A stretch of DNA of 64,000 nt, taken from Citricoccus muralis. GTDB taxonomy: Bacteria; Actinomycetota; Actinomycetes; Actinomycetales; Micrococcaceae. Made by a program: the position numbers and the translations under genes. Shown here piece by piece: positions 56,638-64,000 of this stretch. The notes below the pieces were generated by a model that worked only from the letters and a program-made list of their open reading frames with translations, made no database searches and was not told where the DNA came from. The DNA is taken from contig NZ_CP121252.1 in the NCBI RefSeq assembly GCF_029637705.1, forward strand, positions 62,001-126,000. The letters are read 5' to 3'. Position 1 is the stretch's first letter. Every line of letters starts with the position of its first letter.

Positions 56638-58268
56638 CAGCGGTTACCTCCCATCGCTCCGGCGGCGGCGCCACCGATGGATACTTGGGCCGAGGACCCG
56701 GGCACCGAGGGGATCGGTGAGGGCAGATCGGTCTCGCTGGGTGAGGGGCTCGCCTCGGATTCCGTGGGTGAGGCGGAGGGGCTGGATTCCGAAGGATCGG
56801 CGCTGGCGGAACCGGATTCGCTGGGCTCTGGGGTGGCGACCGGCGGGGCCTCCGGGGTCAGATTGTCGCGCAGATCGGCCACAATATCGCGGGCGTGCTG
56901 CTCGTCCTGGGCGGGTAGCCCGGATTCGACGCGCTGCCGGGAGTAGGCGGGGAGCCGATCCAGGGCGATGTCGGTGGATTCTTCGACGCCGGAGAGCCGG
57001 ATGGGTCCGAGATCCTGGGAGACGCCGCGGTAGATGGCCACGTTGTCACCTTCGGCTCCGACGTAGAACTGGGACTGGGTCCACACGTAGGAGGCGACGA
57101 CGGCGCCGGCGAAGAACAGGGCGAGCACGGCGGCCAGCGTGATCAGTGGCCAGGAGCGCCAGGGTTTGGGGCGCGGATCGTGGTCGGCTTGGCGCACGTC
57201 GGTGCCCGGCTGGGTGGCGCCCGGGCTGGAAGCAGGGGATGGACTTCCCCATGTCGTGGAGGAAGCCGCGGCGGAGGCGGTGAGCGCACCCTCGTTCAGT
57301 TCGTCGTCGTTGCCGTGGAGCAAGGTGGCGGCCCGCTTCTGGGTGGAGGCGCGGGTGACAATCGGGATTTGGTCGGTGTTGGTGGCCAGTCGGGCCGCAC
57401 CCACCAGTTCGTGGGGCCGGGATTCCAGGTCTTCGCGCAGCAGGGCGGCGGAGACGGTTTCTTCGCCGGTGCCGGTGGTGCTCGCGCTGGCGGCGGCGCG
57501 GGCATTCTCGGAGATCTGGCCGGCGTCGCCGGAGGCGTCGTCGTCGGCTGATTCGGCGACCTCAAACACCACAATGGTGACGTTGTCGGGGGCGCCCCCG
57601 GCCAGGGTGAGGTCCACGAGTTCGTGCACGATCGCGTTCAGATCGGTGCCATGGCGCAGTTTCTGTTCAATCACCTGATCGGGAACCACGGCGTTGAGAC
57701 CGTCTGAGCACAGCAGCCAGCGTTCACCGACGGCGGCGTCATAAACAGCCAGGTCGAGTTCGGGGGAAGCGTCGACGTCGCCGAGCACCCGCATCAGCAC
57801 GTTCTTGTGCGGGTGGGTTTCGGCCTCGGAGGGGTCGAGCCGGCCTTCGTCGATGAGGCGCTGTACGAAGGTGTGGTCGCGCGAGATCTGGGAGAATTCG
57901 CCGTCCTTGAGCCGGTAGGCGCGGGAATCGCCGATGTGGGCCAGGTGCAGGGTGGAGCCCTCGAGCAACAGCGCGGTGCAGGTGGTGCCCATGCCAGCCA
58001 GCTTGGGGTTGGTGTTGACCAGGTCGTTGAGAATCAGGTTCGCGTTCTGAATCTCATCGGCCAACACGGTGGACGGGTCCGCGTGATGGGTGTGGTCCAA
58101 GGGTGCCAGGTCGAGCACGGTGGAGGCCGAGGCGACGTCGCCACCTACGTGTCCGCCCATCCCGTCGGCGACCACAGCAAGGTGGCGCCCCACATAGGCC
58201 GAGTCGTCGTTCTTCGAGCGGACTCGGCCCACATCGGAGCGGGCGGCGTAGTGGAGGACCAGGGGCAT
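56637..58268 (-). CDS. pstP: PP2C-family serine/threonine phosphatase PstP
   Basis: The 543-aa product has an N-terminal PP2C domain: RSDVGRVRSKNDDSAYVG, VADGMGGHVGGDVAS near 33-47 and CSDGLNAVV near 187. A long variable linker, one membrane segment near 375-395 and an external Ser/Pro-rich tail follow. It removes phosphates placed by PknA and PknB. It follows fhaB by 4 bp and overlaps rodA by one base. Confidence 0.95.
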   Translation of the reverse strand: MPLVLHYAARSDVGRVRSKNDDSAYVGRHLAVVADGMGGHVGGDVASASTVLDLAPLDHTHHADPSTVLADEIQNANLILNDLVNTNPKLAGMGTTCTALLLEGSTLHLAHIGDSRAYRLKDGEFSQISRDHTFVQRLIDEGRLDPSEAETHPHKNVLMRVLGDVDASPELDLAVYDAAVGERWLLCSDGLNAVVPDQVIEQKLRHGTDLNAIVHELVDLTLAGGAPDNVTIVVFEVAESADDDASGDAGQISENARAAASASTTGTGEETVSAALLREDLESRPHELVGAARLATNTDQIPIVTRASTQKRAATLLHGNDDELNEGALTASAAASSTTWGSPSPASSPGATQPGTDVRQADHDPRPKPWRSWPLITLAAVLALFFAGAVVASYVWTQSQFYVGAEGDNVAIYRGVSQDLGPIRLSGVEESTDIALDRLPAYSRQRVESGLPAQDEQHARDIVADLRDNLTPEAPPVATPEPSESGSASADPSESSPSASPTESEASPSPSETDLPSPIPSVPGSSAQVSIGGAAAGAMGGNR

Positions 58269-58272
58269 CGGG

Positions 58273-58797
58273 TCAGGCTCTCAGTTGCAGCACAGTTTTG
58301 CCGATGCGGATGGGGGTGCCGGGTTCGACGGCGACGGTGCGGGCGAGCTGGGCGCCGTTGACGTAGGTTCCGTTGGTGGATCCGAGGTCCTCGAGGAACC
58401 AGCGGGACCCCTGCGGGAACAGACGGGCGTGGCGGCCGGACACGTAGTCGTCGTCGAGAATCAGGTCGGCCTCCGCGGCGCGGCCCAGCATGAGCGGGGC
58501 GCCGTGCAGGTCGATGACGGTGCCCTGGAGCGGACCCTCGGTGACGACGAGTTGGGAGGCCAGCGTGCGCTGCTGGGTCTGGCCGGTGTTCGGTGCGCTC
58601 TCGGTAGCGGTCGGGACGGGTGCTGCCTCGGCTTCTTCCGCGCGGGCGGCGGCGCGCTGAGCTTTCTTGGAGCCGCCGAGCTTATTGCGGCGGCCCACCA
58701 TCAGGTCGCGGCCCTGGGAGGCGACGACGGCGATGATGAGAACCCAGATGACGGCCAGCAGGCCGATGCGAAGTGCGGCAACGGCGAGCTCGCTCAA
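58273..58797 (-). CDS. fhaB: FHA-domain protein FhaB (FipA) with N-terminal membrane helix
   Basis: The 174-aa product has an N-terminal membrane segment (residues 7-24), a basic/acidic linker and a C-terminal FHA domain with LMLGRAAEADLIL, DDYVSGRHARLFP and LGSTNGTYVNG (about 98-170). FHA domains bind phosphothreonine peptides, here probably from PknA/PknB. It overlaps fhaA by four bases. Confidence 0.95.
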   Translation of the reverse strand: MSELAVAALRIGLLAVIWVLIIAVVASQGRDLMVGRRNKLGGSKKAQRAAARAEEAEAAPVPTATESAPNTGQTQQRTLASQLVVTEGPLQGTVIDLHGAPLMLGRAAEADLILDDDYVSGRHARLFPQGSRWFLEDLGSTNGTYVNGAQLARTVAVEPGTPIRIGKTVLQLRA

Positions 58798-59561
58798 CGG
58801 TCACCTCCGGTGCGATCAGGAAGCATACGGAAGATAATGCGCTGTCGGCCGACCGTGATCAAATCGCCGTGGCGCAACGTTGCTGAGCCCTGGACCTTGC
58901 GGCCATTGACGAAGAACCCGTTGGTGGAGCCCAAATCCACGGCAGTGATGGTGCTTCCACGGGTGGTGACCTCCAGGTGGCGGCGGGAAACGCCGGGGTC
59001 ATTCAGAGTGATGTCGGCGTCCGTTGCGCGGCCGAGCACCACGGAGTCTGCGTTCAACGCGTACTTGGTGCCGGCGACGTCGAGCACGGGCTTCAGCCGG
59101 GTGGCCGGCTGGCTGGGTGCGGGAGCCGGGGCGGGCGCGGGCTGAGCCGGGGCAGCGGGAGCCGGTGCTGAGGAGGGGACGGGCGCCTCATCGCGCTCCG
59201 TCGTCGTCTCGACCTTGATTTTGCCCGAGCGCACGGATTCGTCTTCGATGAAGGTGACGCGCACCCCACCGGAGAGGGTGTAGCCCTGCTCGTTGGCGTG
59301 GCGGATCGCGTCGTCGCAGAGCTCTTCGGCCAGGGCGGTGCCCCAGTGCCGGATCTGCTCGAAGTTGTCTGTGCTGAACGAGATCGTGAAGACGTTGGGC
59401 GCGAGCGTGCGGCCCTCGGAGACGACGATCGAGTCGTTGTCCATCGCCAGGCGCAACGCATTGGCGATCTCCACCGGCTTGACTGATCGCGAGCCACCGG
59501 CGGAGAACGCTGATCGCACAGCCCGCTCGAGGCCGCGTTCCAGGTTATCCAGAAGTCCCAC
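58794..59561 (-). CDS. fhaA: FHA-domain protein FhaA with N-terminal DUF3662 domain
   Basis: The 255-aa product has the DUF3662 N-terminal domain (GLLDNLERGLERAVRSAFSA, then the IVVSEGRTLAPNVFTISF segment), a Pro/Ala linker and a C-terminal FHA domain (VVLGRATDADITL, DPGVSRRHLEV, LGSTNGFFVNG). I start it at the GTG at 59561, which has AAGGAG ahead and gives the GLLD N terminus of relatives. The ORF opens further upstream without similarity. It is the first gene of the operon; the promoter lies in 59562-59839. Confidence 0.93.
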   Translation of the reverse strand: MGLLDNLERGLERAVRSAFSAGGSRSVKPVEIANALRLAMDNDSIVVSEGRTLAPNVFTISFSTDNFEQIRHWGTALAEELCDDAIRHANEQGYTLSGGVRVTFIEDESVRSGKIKVETTTERDEAPVPSSAPAPAAPAQPAPAPAPAPSQPATRLKPVLDVAGTKYALNADSVVLGRATDADITLNDPGVSRRHLEVTTRGSTITAVDLGSTNGFFVNGRKVQGSATLRHGDLITVGRQRIIFRMLPDRTGGDR

Positions 59562-59839
59562 CGGGGCACTCCTTTCCGCAGTTTCTTTCACGATACTAGT
59601 GTGCAAGGTGTGATTCCCGCAGGTTGGGGGAGCCTGGGCAAGCGTACTAGACGCGGATGACAAGACTCTGAGACGGCACAGAAGGCGGGTTTCTGCCCAT
59701 TTTGCCGGTTTCGCGCAGCGGGGAGCCCCAGGTGCAACGTCGATTAGACGAATCAGGCTTCCTCTGGTTAGGATAGATCTCGCTGTTCAGCACGATCCGC
59801 ATGTCTGCATCACGGATCGAACCTGTGTGAACGGACCGC

Positions 59840-59926
59840 GCGCGAGTGGCGGAATTGGCAGACGCGCTGGCTTCAGGTGCCAGTGTCCTTACGGACGTGG
59901 GGGTTCAAGTCCCCCCTCGCGCACCA
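59840..59926 (+). tRNA. tRNA-Leu (CAG anticodon)
   Basis: The 87-nt sequence with encoded CCA has acceptor GCGCGAG/CTCGCGC, anticodon stem CTGGC/GCCAG around loop TTCAGGT (CAG at 59874-59876), a long variable arm typical of leucine tRNAs (TGTCCTTACGGACGT) and T-loop GGTTCAAGTCC. Confidence 0.97.
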
Positions 59927-59934
59927 TCTGAAAT

Positions 59935-59973
59935 GGCCTCCGACCTGGATCTTTGATCCTCAGGTCGGGGGCC
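59935..59973 (+). terminator. Intrinsic-type terminator after tRNA-Leu
   Basis: GGCCTCCGACCTG pairs with CAGGTCGGGGGCC over 13 positions with one T-G wobble around a 13-base loop, 9 nt after the tRNA. It is followed by ATTCGTCTCTC, a weak T-rich tract. Confidence 0.8.
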
Positions 59974-60201
59974 ATTCGTCTCTCGCGGCACAGCGGCGAA
60001 CCCGACGTTGTCGGTTGCATATGACAGGCTATGTTCGGCCGCGCATCGCATCGCCCACGTTCTATGACGTCGCGAGGGTAGTGGTCAAGTGCGACAAGCG
60101 CTGACAGTGCGTTGCGTTGTGGAACTGTGCCTGGTGGCGGCTTCGTGCGTCGAGCCTGATGCAGATTCGACGCAGGCGATCGGCTCTGAAGGCATGCGAG
60201 C

Positions 60202-61464
60202 TCACCTTGCGCGGTTGCGGCGCTGAGACCAGAGCAGCACCGGGATGAGCAGCAGGGCGAGTGCGCCGCCGCCGAGGGAGAGCAACTGGAAGCTGGTCGC
60301 GGACATGACCATCCCCGACATCATTCCGCCTCCTGCGCCGGCTAAGGCGACCAGCACGTCGATGGAGCCCTGGGTGCGCGGGCGGTTTTCCGGCACGGTG
60401 GCGTCCACGACGAGCGCGGTGCCCGAGACGAGGCCGAGGTTCCAGCCGAGCCCCAGCAGCACCAGGGCCAGGATGAGCAGGCCGAGCGAGTCACCGGGAG
60501 CGGTGGCGGCCACGATGCCGGACAGCAGCAGGGTGACCCCGGCGGCGACGGCCATGGGGGCGCGGCCGAGCTGGTCGACCAGGATCCCGGTGACCAGCGA
60601 GGGCAGCCACATGGCCCCGATGTGCAGTCCGATCACCAGCCCGACGGCGGCGAGTTCGTGGTGGTGGGCCCGCATGTGGATCGGCGTCATCGTCATGATC
60701 GCGACCATCACCAGCTGGCACAGCACCATCACGGTGGCGCCCGCGTACGCTCCGATCCCGACGGCGGGGGCCGGGGCATCAGGATCCGGGGCGGGGGATT
60801 GCGCTGCTTCCTCGTCGGCCAGGCGCCGGCCCAGCAGGTACGGGTCTGGACGCAGCAGCACCAGCAGCACCACACCGGCCGCACCGTAGGCCGCGGCCGC
60901 GAGCAGGAAGGGCCCGGCCAGGGCGGGCACGCCGAGCGCGTGGGCGAGGTGGCCGAGCGGATCGATGAGATTCGGCCCGACCACCGCGCCCAGGGTAGTG
61001 GCCACCATGGCCATGGAGGTGCCGAATCCGCGCCGGTGCGCCGGAGCCAGATCGGCCCCGGCGTACCGGGCTTGCAGGTTGGTGGCGGTGCCGGCTCCGT
61101 ACACGAACAGGGAGACGAACAGTAACGGGAGGCTGTCGAGGGCGGCGGCCAGCACGACGCCGAGGCCTCCGGTCCCGCCGGCCAGGAACCCGAACCCCAG
61201 GCCCAGGCGCCGTCCGACCCGCTGGGTGGAGCGTCCCACCAGAAAGGCAGCCAGGGCGGAGCCGAGGGTGAACAGCCCGGTGGGGAGCCCGGAGAGGGCG
61301 TCGGAGCCGAGCATCTCCGCGGCCAACAGCGCGCCCACGGAGATGCCCGCCGCCAGCCCGGCGCCACCGAGCACCTGGCTGAGGATGACGACAGCCAGGG
61401 TGTGTCGGTGGACGCGGGCGACGTCGTGTGTGGAAAGCCGAACCTGGGGCTCAGACTCCGGCAC
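60202..61464 (-). CDS. MFS transporter
   Basis: The product from the GTG at 61464 is 420 aa with about twelve membrane segments. It has the MFS loop FLVGRSTQRVGRRLG near residues 72-86 and its mirror GILVDQLGRAPMA near 290-302. A charged, Pro/Ala-rich central loop separates the halves. I prefer the GTG start because the frame upstream only duplicates the end of putP; the genes then overlap by 14 bp. The substrate is not known; multidrug-efflux-like members are common in this group. Confidence 0.87.
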   Translation of the reverse strand: MPESEPQVRLSTHDVARVHRHTLAVVILSQVLGGAGLAAGISVGALLAAEMLGSDALSGLPTGLFTLGSALAAFLVGRSTQRVGRRLGLGFGFLAGGTGGLGVVLAAALDSLPLLFVSLFVYGAGTATNLQARYAGADLAPAHRRGFGTSMAMVATTLGAVVGPNLIDPLGHLAHALGVPALAGPFLLAAAAYGAAGVVLLVLLRPDPYLLGRRLADEEAAQSPAPDPDAPAPAVGIGAYAGATVMVLCQLVMVAIMTMTPIHMRAHHHELAAVGLVIGLHIGAMWLPSLVTGILVDQLGRAPMAVAAGVTLLLSGIVAATAPGDSLGLLILALVLLGLGWNLGLVSGTALVVDATVPENRPRTQGSIDVLVALAGAGGGMMSGMVMSATSFQLLSLGGGALALLLIPVLLWSQRRNRAR

Positions 61465-62968
61465 GCTCGGGCGCCGTTTCGTCACGCACCAGCGCCACTG
61501 CGGCGTCGAATTCCGCCTCGATGTCCTCATTACGGGTGTAGGTGATGAGGGAGACGACGACGGCGGTGATCACCGCGAAGAGGAAGCCGGGCAGCAACTC
61601 GTAGAGATCGAAGATTCCGCCCTCGGCCTCGCTCCAGGTGAACACGGTGACCGTGCCCACCACCATGGCGGCCAGCGCGCCCCAGTGGGTGAGCTTGCGC
61701 CAGAACAGGCTCAGCAACACCACGGGGCCGAAGGCGGCACCGAAGCCGGCCCAAGCGAAGCTGACCAGTCCGAGGATCGAGTCCTGTGGGTTCAGGGCGA
61801 GCACGGCGGCGATCAGCGCCACCACCAGCACGCACACCCGGCCCAGGGTGACCAGGGTCCGCTCGGCCGGCGGGTTCTTCCGCACCACCTTGAGGACATC
61901 CTCCACCAGGGCCGAGGAGCAGACGATCAGCTGCGAAGAGAAGGTACTCATGACGGCGGCCAGCACGGCAGCGAGCACGAACCCGGCGACCAGCGGGTGC
62001 AGCAGCGCCTGCGACATCAGCAGCACCACGGTTTCCGGGTCGCCCAGATCGATGTTGTTCTGCGCCACGTAGGCCACACCCACCAGGCCGGCGATGACGG
62101 CCCCGGAGAGCGAGACGATCTGCCAGGTGATGCCGATGCGGCGGGCGGACTTGGCCTCGCGGGGGTGACGCAGCGCCATGAAGCGGACGATCACGTGCGG
62201 CTGCCCGAGGTAGCCCAGGCCCCAGGCGAGTCCGGAGAGCACGCCGATGAGGGTGACCGAGGTGAGCCCGGTGCCGCCGAAGAAGTCGAAGTGGGCCGGT
62301 TCCAGGCTGGAGATCAGGGTGTAGGCCTCGCCGGGGCCGCCCACCGCGATGACCGCGGCCACGGGGACGACGATCAGGGCGACGACCATCATCAGTCCCT
62401 GCACGACGTCGGTGAGCGAGGCGCCGAGGAACCCACCGAACAGGGTGTAGGCCAGGGTCACCGCCGTCACCAGGAGCATGCCCCACACGTAGTCCCCACC
62501 GAATGCGGATTCAAAGAACACGCCGCCGGCGACCATGCCGGAGGACACGTAGAGGGTGAAGAACACCAGGATGATGATGCTGGAGACGATGCGCAACGAC
62601 CGGGAACGGTCGCGCAGCCGGTTCTCGAAGAAGCTCGGAATGGTGATCGAGTTCCGGGAGACCTCGGTGTAGGCGCGCAGACGCGGTGCGACGACGAGCC
62701 AGTTGATGTAGGCACCCAGGGTCAGGCCGATGGCGATCCAGGCCTCGATGAGACCGGCAAGGTAGATGGCGCCGGGCAGGCCCATGATGAGCCATCCGGA
62801 CATGTCGGAGGCGCCGGCGCTGAGTGCGGCGACCGCCGGGGGCAGGCCGCGGTTGCCGAGCATGTAGCCCTCGTGGCCGGTGGTGCGGCGGTAGGCGAGG
62901 TAGCCGAGGAGGATCATGGCGGCGAAATACGCGCCGAGCGCGATGTAGAGCCAGAGTTGGTCGGACAT
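61451..62968 (-). CDS. putP: Sodium/proline symporter
   Basis: The 505-aa product belongs to the SSS family with about thirteen membrane segments. Markers are GASDMSGWLIMGLPGAIYL near residues 52-70, INWLVVAPRLR near 88, LTSVTLIGVLSGLAWGLGYLG near 227 and PHVIVRFMALRHPRE near 252. It imports proline with Na+. It sits 123 bp downstream of the putA gene on the same strand, fitting proline uptake and breakdown. Confidence 0.94.
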   Translation of the reverse strand: MSDQLWLYIALGAYFAAMILLGYLAYRRTTGHEGYMLGNRGLPPAVAALSAGASDMSGWLIMGLPGAIYLAGLIEAWIAIGLTLGAYINWLVVAPRLRAYTEVSRNSITIPSFFENRLRDRSRSLRIVSSIIILVFFTLYVSSGMVAGGVFFESAFGGDYVWGMLLVTAVTLAYTLFGGFLGASLTDVVQGLMMVVALIVVPVAAVIAVGGPGEAYTLISSLEPAHFDFFGGTGLTSVTLIGVLSGLAWGLGYLGQPHVIVRFMALRHPREAKSARRIGITWQIVSLSGAVIAGLVGVAYVAQNNIDLGDPETVVLLMSQALLHPLVAGFVLAAVLAAVMSTFSSQLIVCSSALVEDVLKVVRKNPPAERTLVTLGRVCVLVVALIAAVLALNPQDSILGLVSFAWAGFGAAFGPVVLLSLFWRKLTHWGALAAMVVGTVTVFTWSEAEGGIFDLYELLPGFLFAVITAVVVSLITYTRNEDIEAEFDAAVALVRDETAPERAGV

Positions 62969-63091
62969 GGTGGTTCTCTCTTCAGTAGTTCCGCGTCACC
63001 GGTGGGTGCGCAGATGGATGGTGAGTGGTGATGAGATCCAGTACGAATAGGGTAGCGACTTGCGACGGCGCACGGTCAGAACGGCGCATGA

Positions 63092-64000
63092 TCAGATCAG
63101 CCCTTCCGACAGGCGGTGCAGGGTGCCGAACCGGTGCGCGGTGATGGAGACCGCTTGTTCCCGCAGGTGCGGCAGCATCTCGACCCGGCCCGCGGAGACG
63201 ACGTCGCCGGAGTAGACCGCGATGTCGGGCTTGCCGCCGGTGGCGGAGACGATGCGGGCGGTTTCTTCGGCGCGGGAGGTGCTGGACGCTCCCGATGCCG
63301 GAGTGGCCCCGGTGACCAGCCGGATGCGGGCGCCGGCCTCGGGTCCGCTGCGCTCAGCCAGGCGCTGCAGGTGCGCGGTCCACGCGGCGTCGTCTTCCAC
63401 GGTGACCGTGACCCCGGCGTGCGCGAGGGCGGCAGTGAGGGCCGCGGGGAGCTCGACGGCGGTACTCACGGTGGGGGCGGACTCCGCGGCGAGCCCGGCG
63501 GCGATCACCCGGACGCTGTGGTGCAGCGCCGCATCGGCGGCCAGGCGCACGACAACGGGGACCGGGCGGTAGCGCAACAGGTTGCGCTCGAACACCAGCT
63601 GGGAGGCGTCACGGGCCACCCCGAACTCCTCGGCCCAGGCGCGGGCGTCGGTGGCCAGTGCCGAGCGCAGCCACGCGGCGTCGTCGTCGTCGATCTCTGG
63701 CGTCTGCTCGACGGCGCGCAGCAGGCCAGCCACCGCGGGACGCACCTCCGGGGTGGAATCCGAGCCTGCGGGAGCTTCGTTCACCGGAGCGTCGGTCCAG
63801 GTGCCGAGGCCGTGCAGATAGTTCGGGCCGCCGGCTTTGGTGCCAGGACCGATAGCGGAGCGCTTCCAGCCCCCGAACGACTGCCGACGCACGATCGCCC
63901 CGGTGATCCCGCGGTTCACGTACAGGTTGCCGGCCTGTACGGTGTCCAGCCAGGTGGCCAGCTCATCGCGGTCCAGGGAGTGCAGCCCGGAGGTCAGGCC
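63092..64000 (-). CDS. putA: Bifunctional proline dehydrogenase / P5C dehydrogenase, C-terminal part (cut by window edge)
   Basis: At least 302 codons are open from the window edge to the stop at 63092. The upstream part has the end of an aldehyde-dehydrogenase domain: GLTSGLHSLDRDELATWLD, QAGNLYVNRGITGA and FGGWKRSAIGPGTKAGGPNY. These are typical of the glutamate-semialdehyde dehydrogenase domain. The downstream ~240 residues match the additional C-terminal domain seen in long PutA proteins. Whether the N-terminal proline dehydrogenase is fused cannot be seen here. The pair with putP supports the role. Confidence 0.88.
   Translation of the reverse strand, partial: GLTSGLHSLDRDELATWLDTVQAGNLYVNRGITGAIVRRQSFGGWKRSAIGPGTKAGGPNYLHGLGTWTDAPVNEAPAGSDSTPEVRPAVAGLLRAVEQTPEIDDDDAAWLRSALATDARAWAEEFGVARDASQLVFERNLLRYRPVPVVVRLAADAALHHSVRVIAAGLAAESAPTVSTAVELPAALTAALAHAGVTVTVEDDAAWTAHLQRLAERSGPEAGARIRLVTGATPASGASSTSRAEETARIVSATGGKPDIAVYSGDVVSAGRVEMLPHLREQAVSITAHRFGTLHRLSEGLI

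Noticed and set aside
59840-59973. tRNA-Leu as an integration site
   Set aside because: No integrase and no repeated tRNA 3' end were seen downstream; the flanking genes look ordinary.

Overview
The window looks like a chromosomal segment of a high-GC actinobacterium, most likely in the Micrococcales. The right third carries the classic near-origin actinobacterial block crgA / srtE / pabA / pknB-pknA-pbpA-rodA-pstP-fhaB-fhaA. Codon use is GC-rich, GTG starts are common and four-base start/stop overlaps abound. The assignment is inference from gene content; no rRNA or other taxonomic marker is present.

Layout. (1) 1-5.3 kb: a tight three-gene module of a C5-cytosine DNA methyltransferase, a protein joining a MORC/MutL-type GHKL ATPase to a histidine-kinase-like module, and a receiver-domain protein with an unknown output domain. 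A convergent DprA-like gene follows. No nuclease is visible, so the module may be the right edge of a defence island. (2) 6.4-13.5 kb: accessory DNA with a small membrane protein, an HTH protein, an IS3-family element and a CaCA exchanger. It ends in a nested structure in which an IS21-family element (5-bp target duplication CCTGT) has split an IS5-family transposase. (3) 13.5-15.5 kb: a putative copper cluster (DUF6153, DUF305 lipoprotein, CueP-like lipoprotein) behind a CsoR-like operator. (4) 16-24 kb: two NarL-type two-component systems, a CPBP protease, an MHS-family transporter and a LigM/GcvT-like gene. CRP-like palindromes precede the last two. (5) 24-32 kb: a decayed membrane-protein gene, a LysR regulator and a divergent catabolic operon (two SDRs, an amino-acid-type ABC transporter, and a flavin monooxygenase broken by one base). 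(6) 31.9-41.7 kb: a selenium region. A formate dehydrogenase operon, with an in-frame UGA followed by a bacterial SECIS hairpin, converges on tRNA-Sec-selA-selB-selD, all in one direction. (7) 41.8-45.8 kb: a Fic pseudogene, an SDR, an NtaA-type monooxygenase and a lysine/alanine-rich membrane protein. (8) 46-59.6 kb: ppiA, rhomboid, a cluster of perfect DnaA boxes, crgA, srtE, pabA and the Ser/Thr-kinase cell-wall operon. (9) 59.8-64 kb: tRNA-Leu(CAG), an MFS transporter, putP and the 3' part of putA.

How the parts work together. The formate dehydrogenase needs selenocysteine, and all four selenium genes (selC, selA, selB, selD) sit beside it. The pkn/pbp/rod/fha operon couples kinase signalling to peptidoglycan synthesis. 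putP and putA take up and oxidise proline. The regulators near 16-26 kb appear to control the catabolic genes they flank. The first 16 kb shows heavy insertion-sequence activity and gene remnants, while the region after 46 kb is conserved core.
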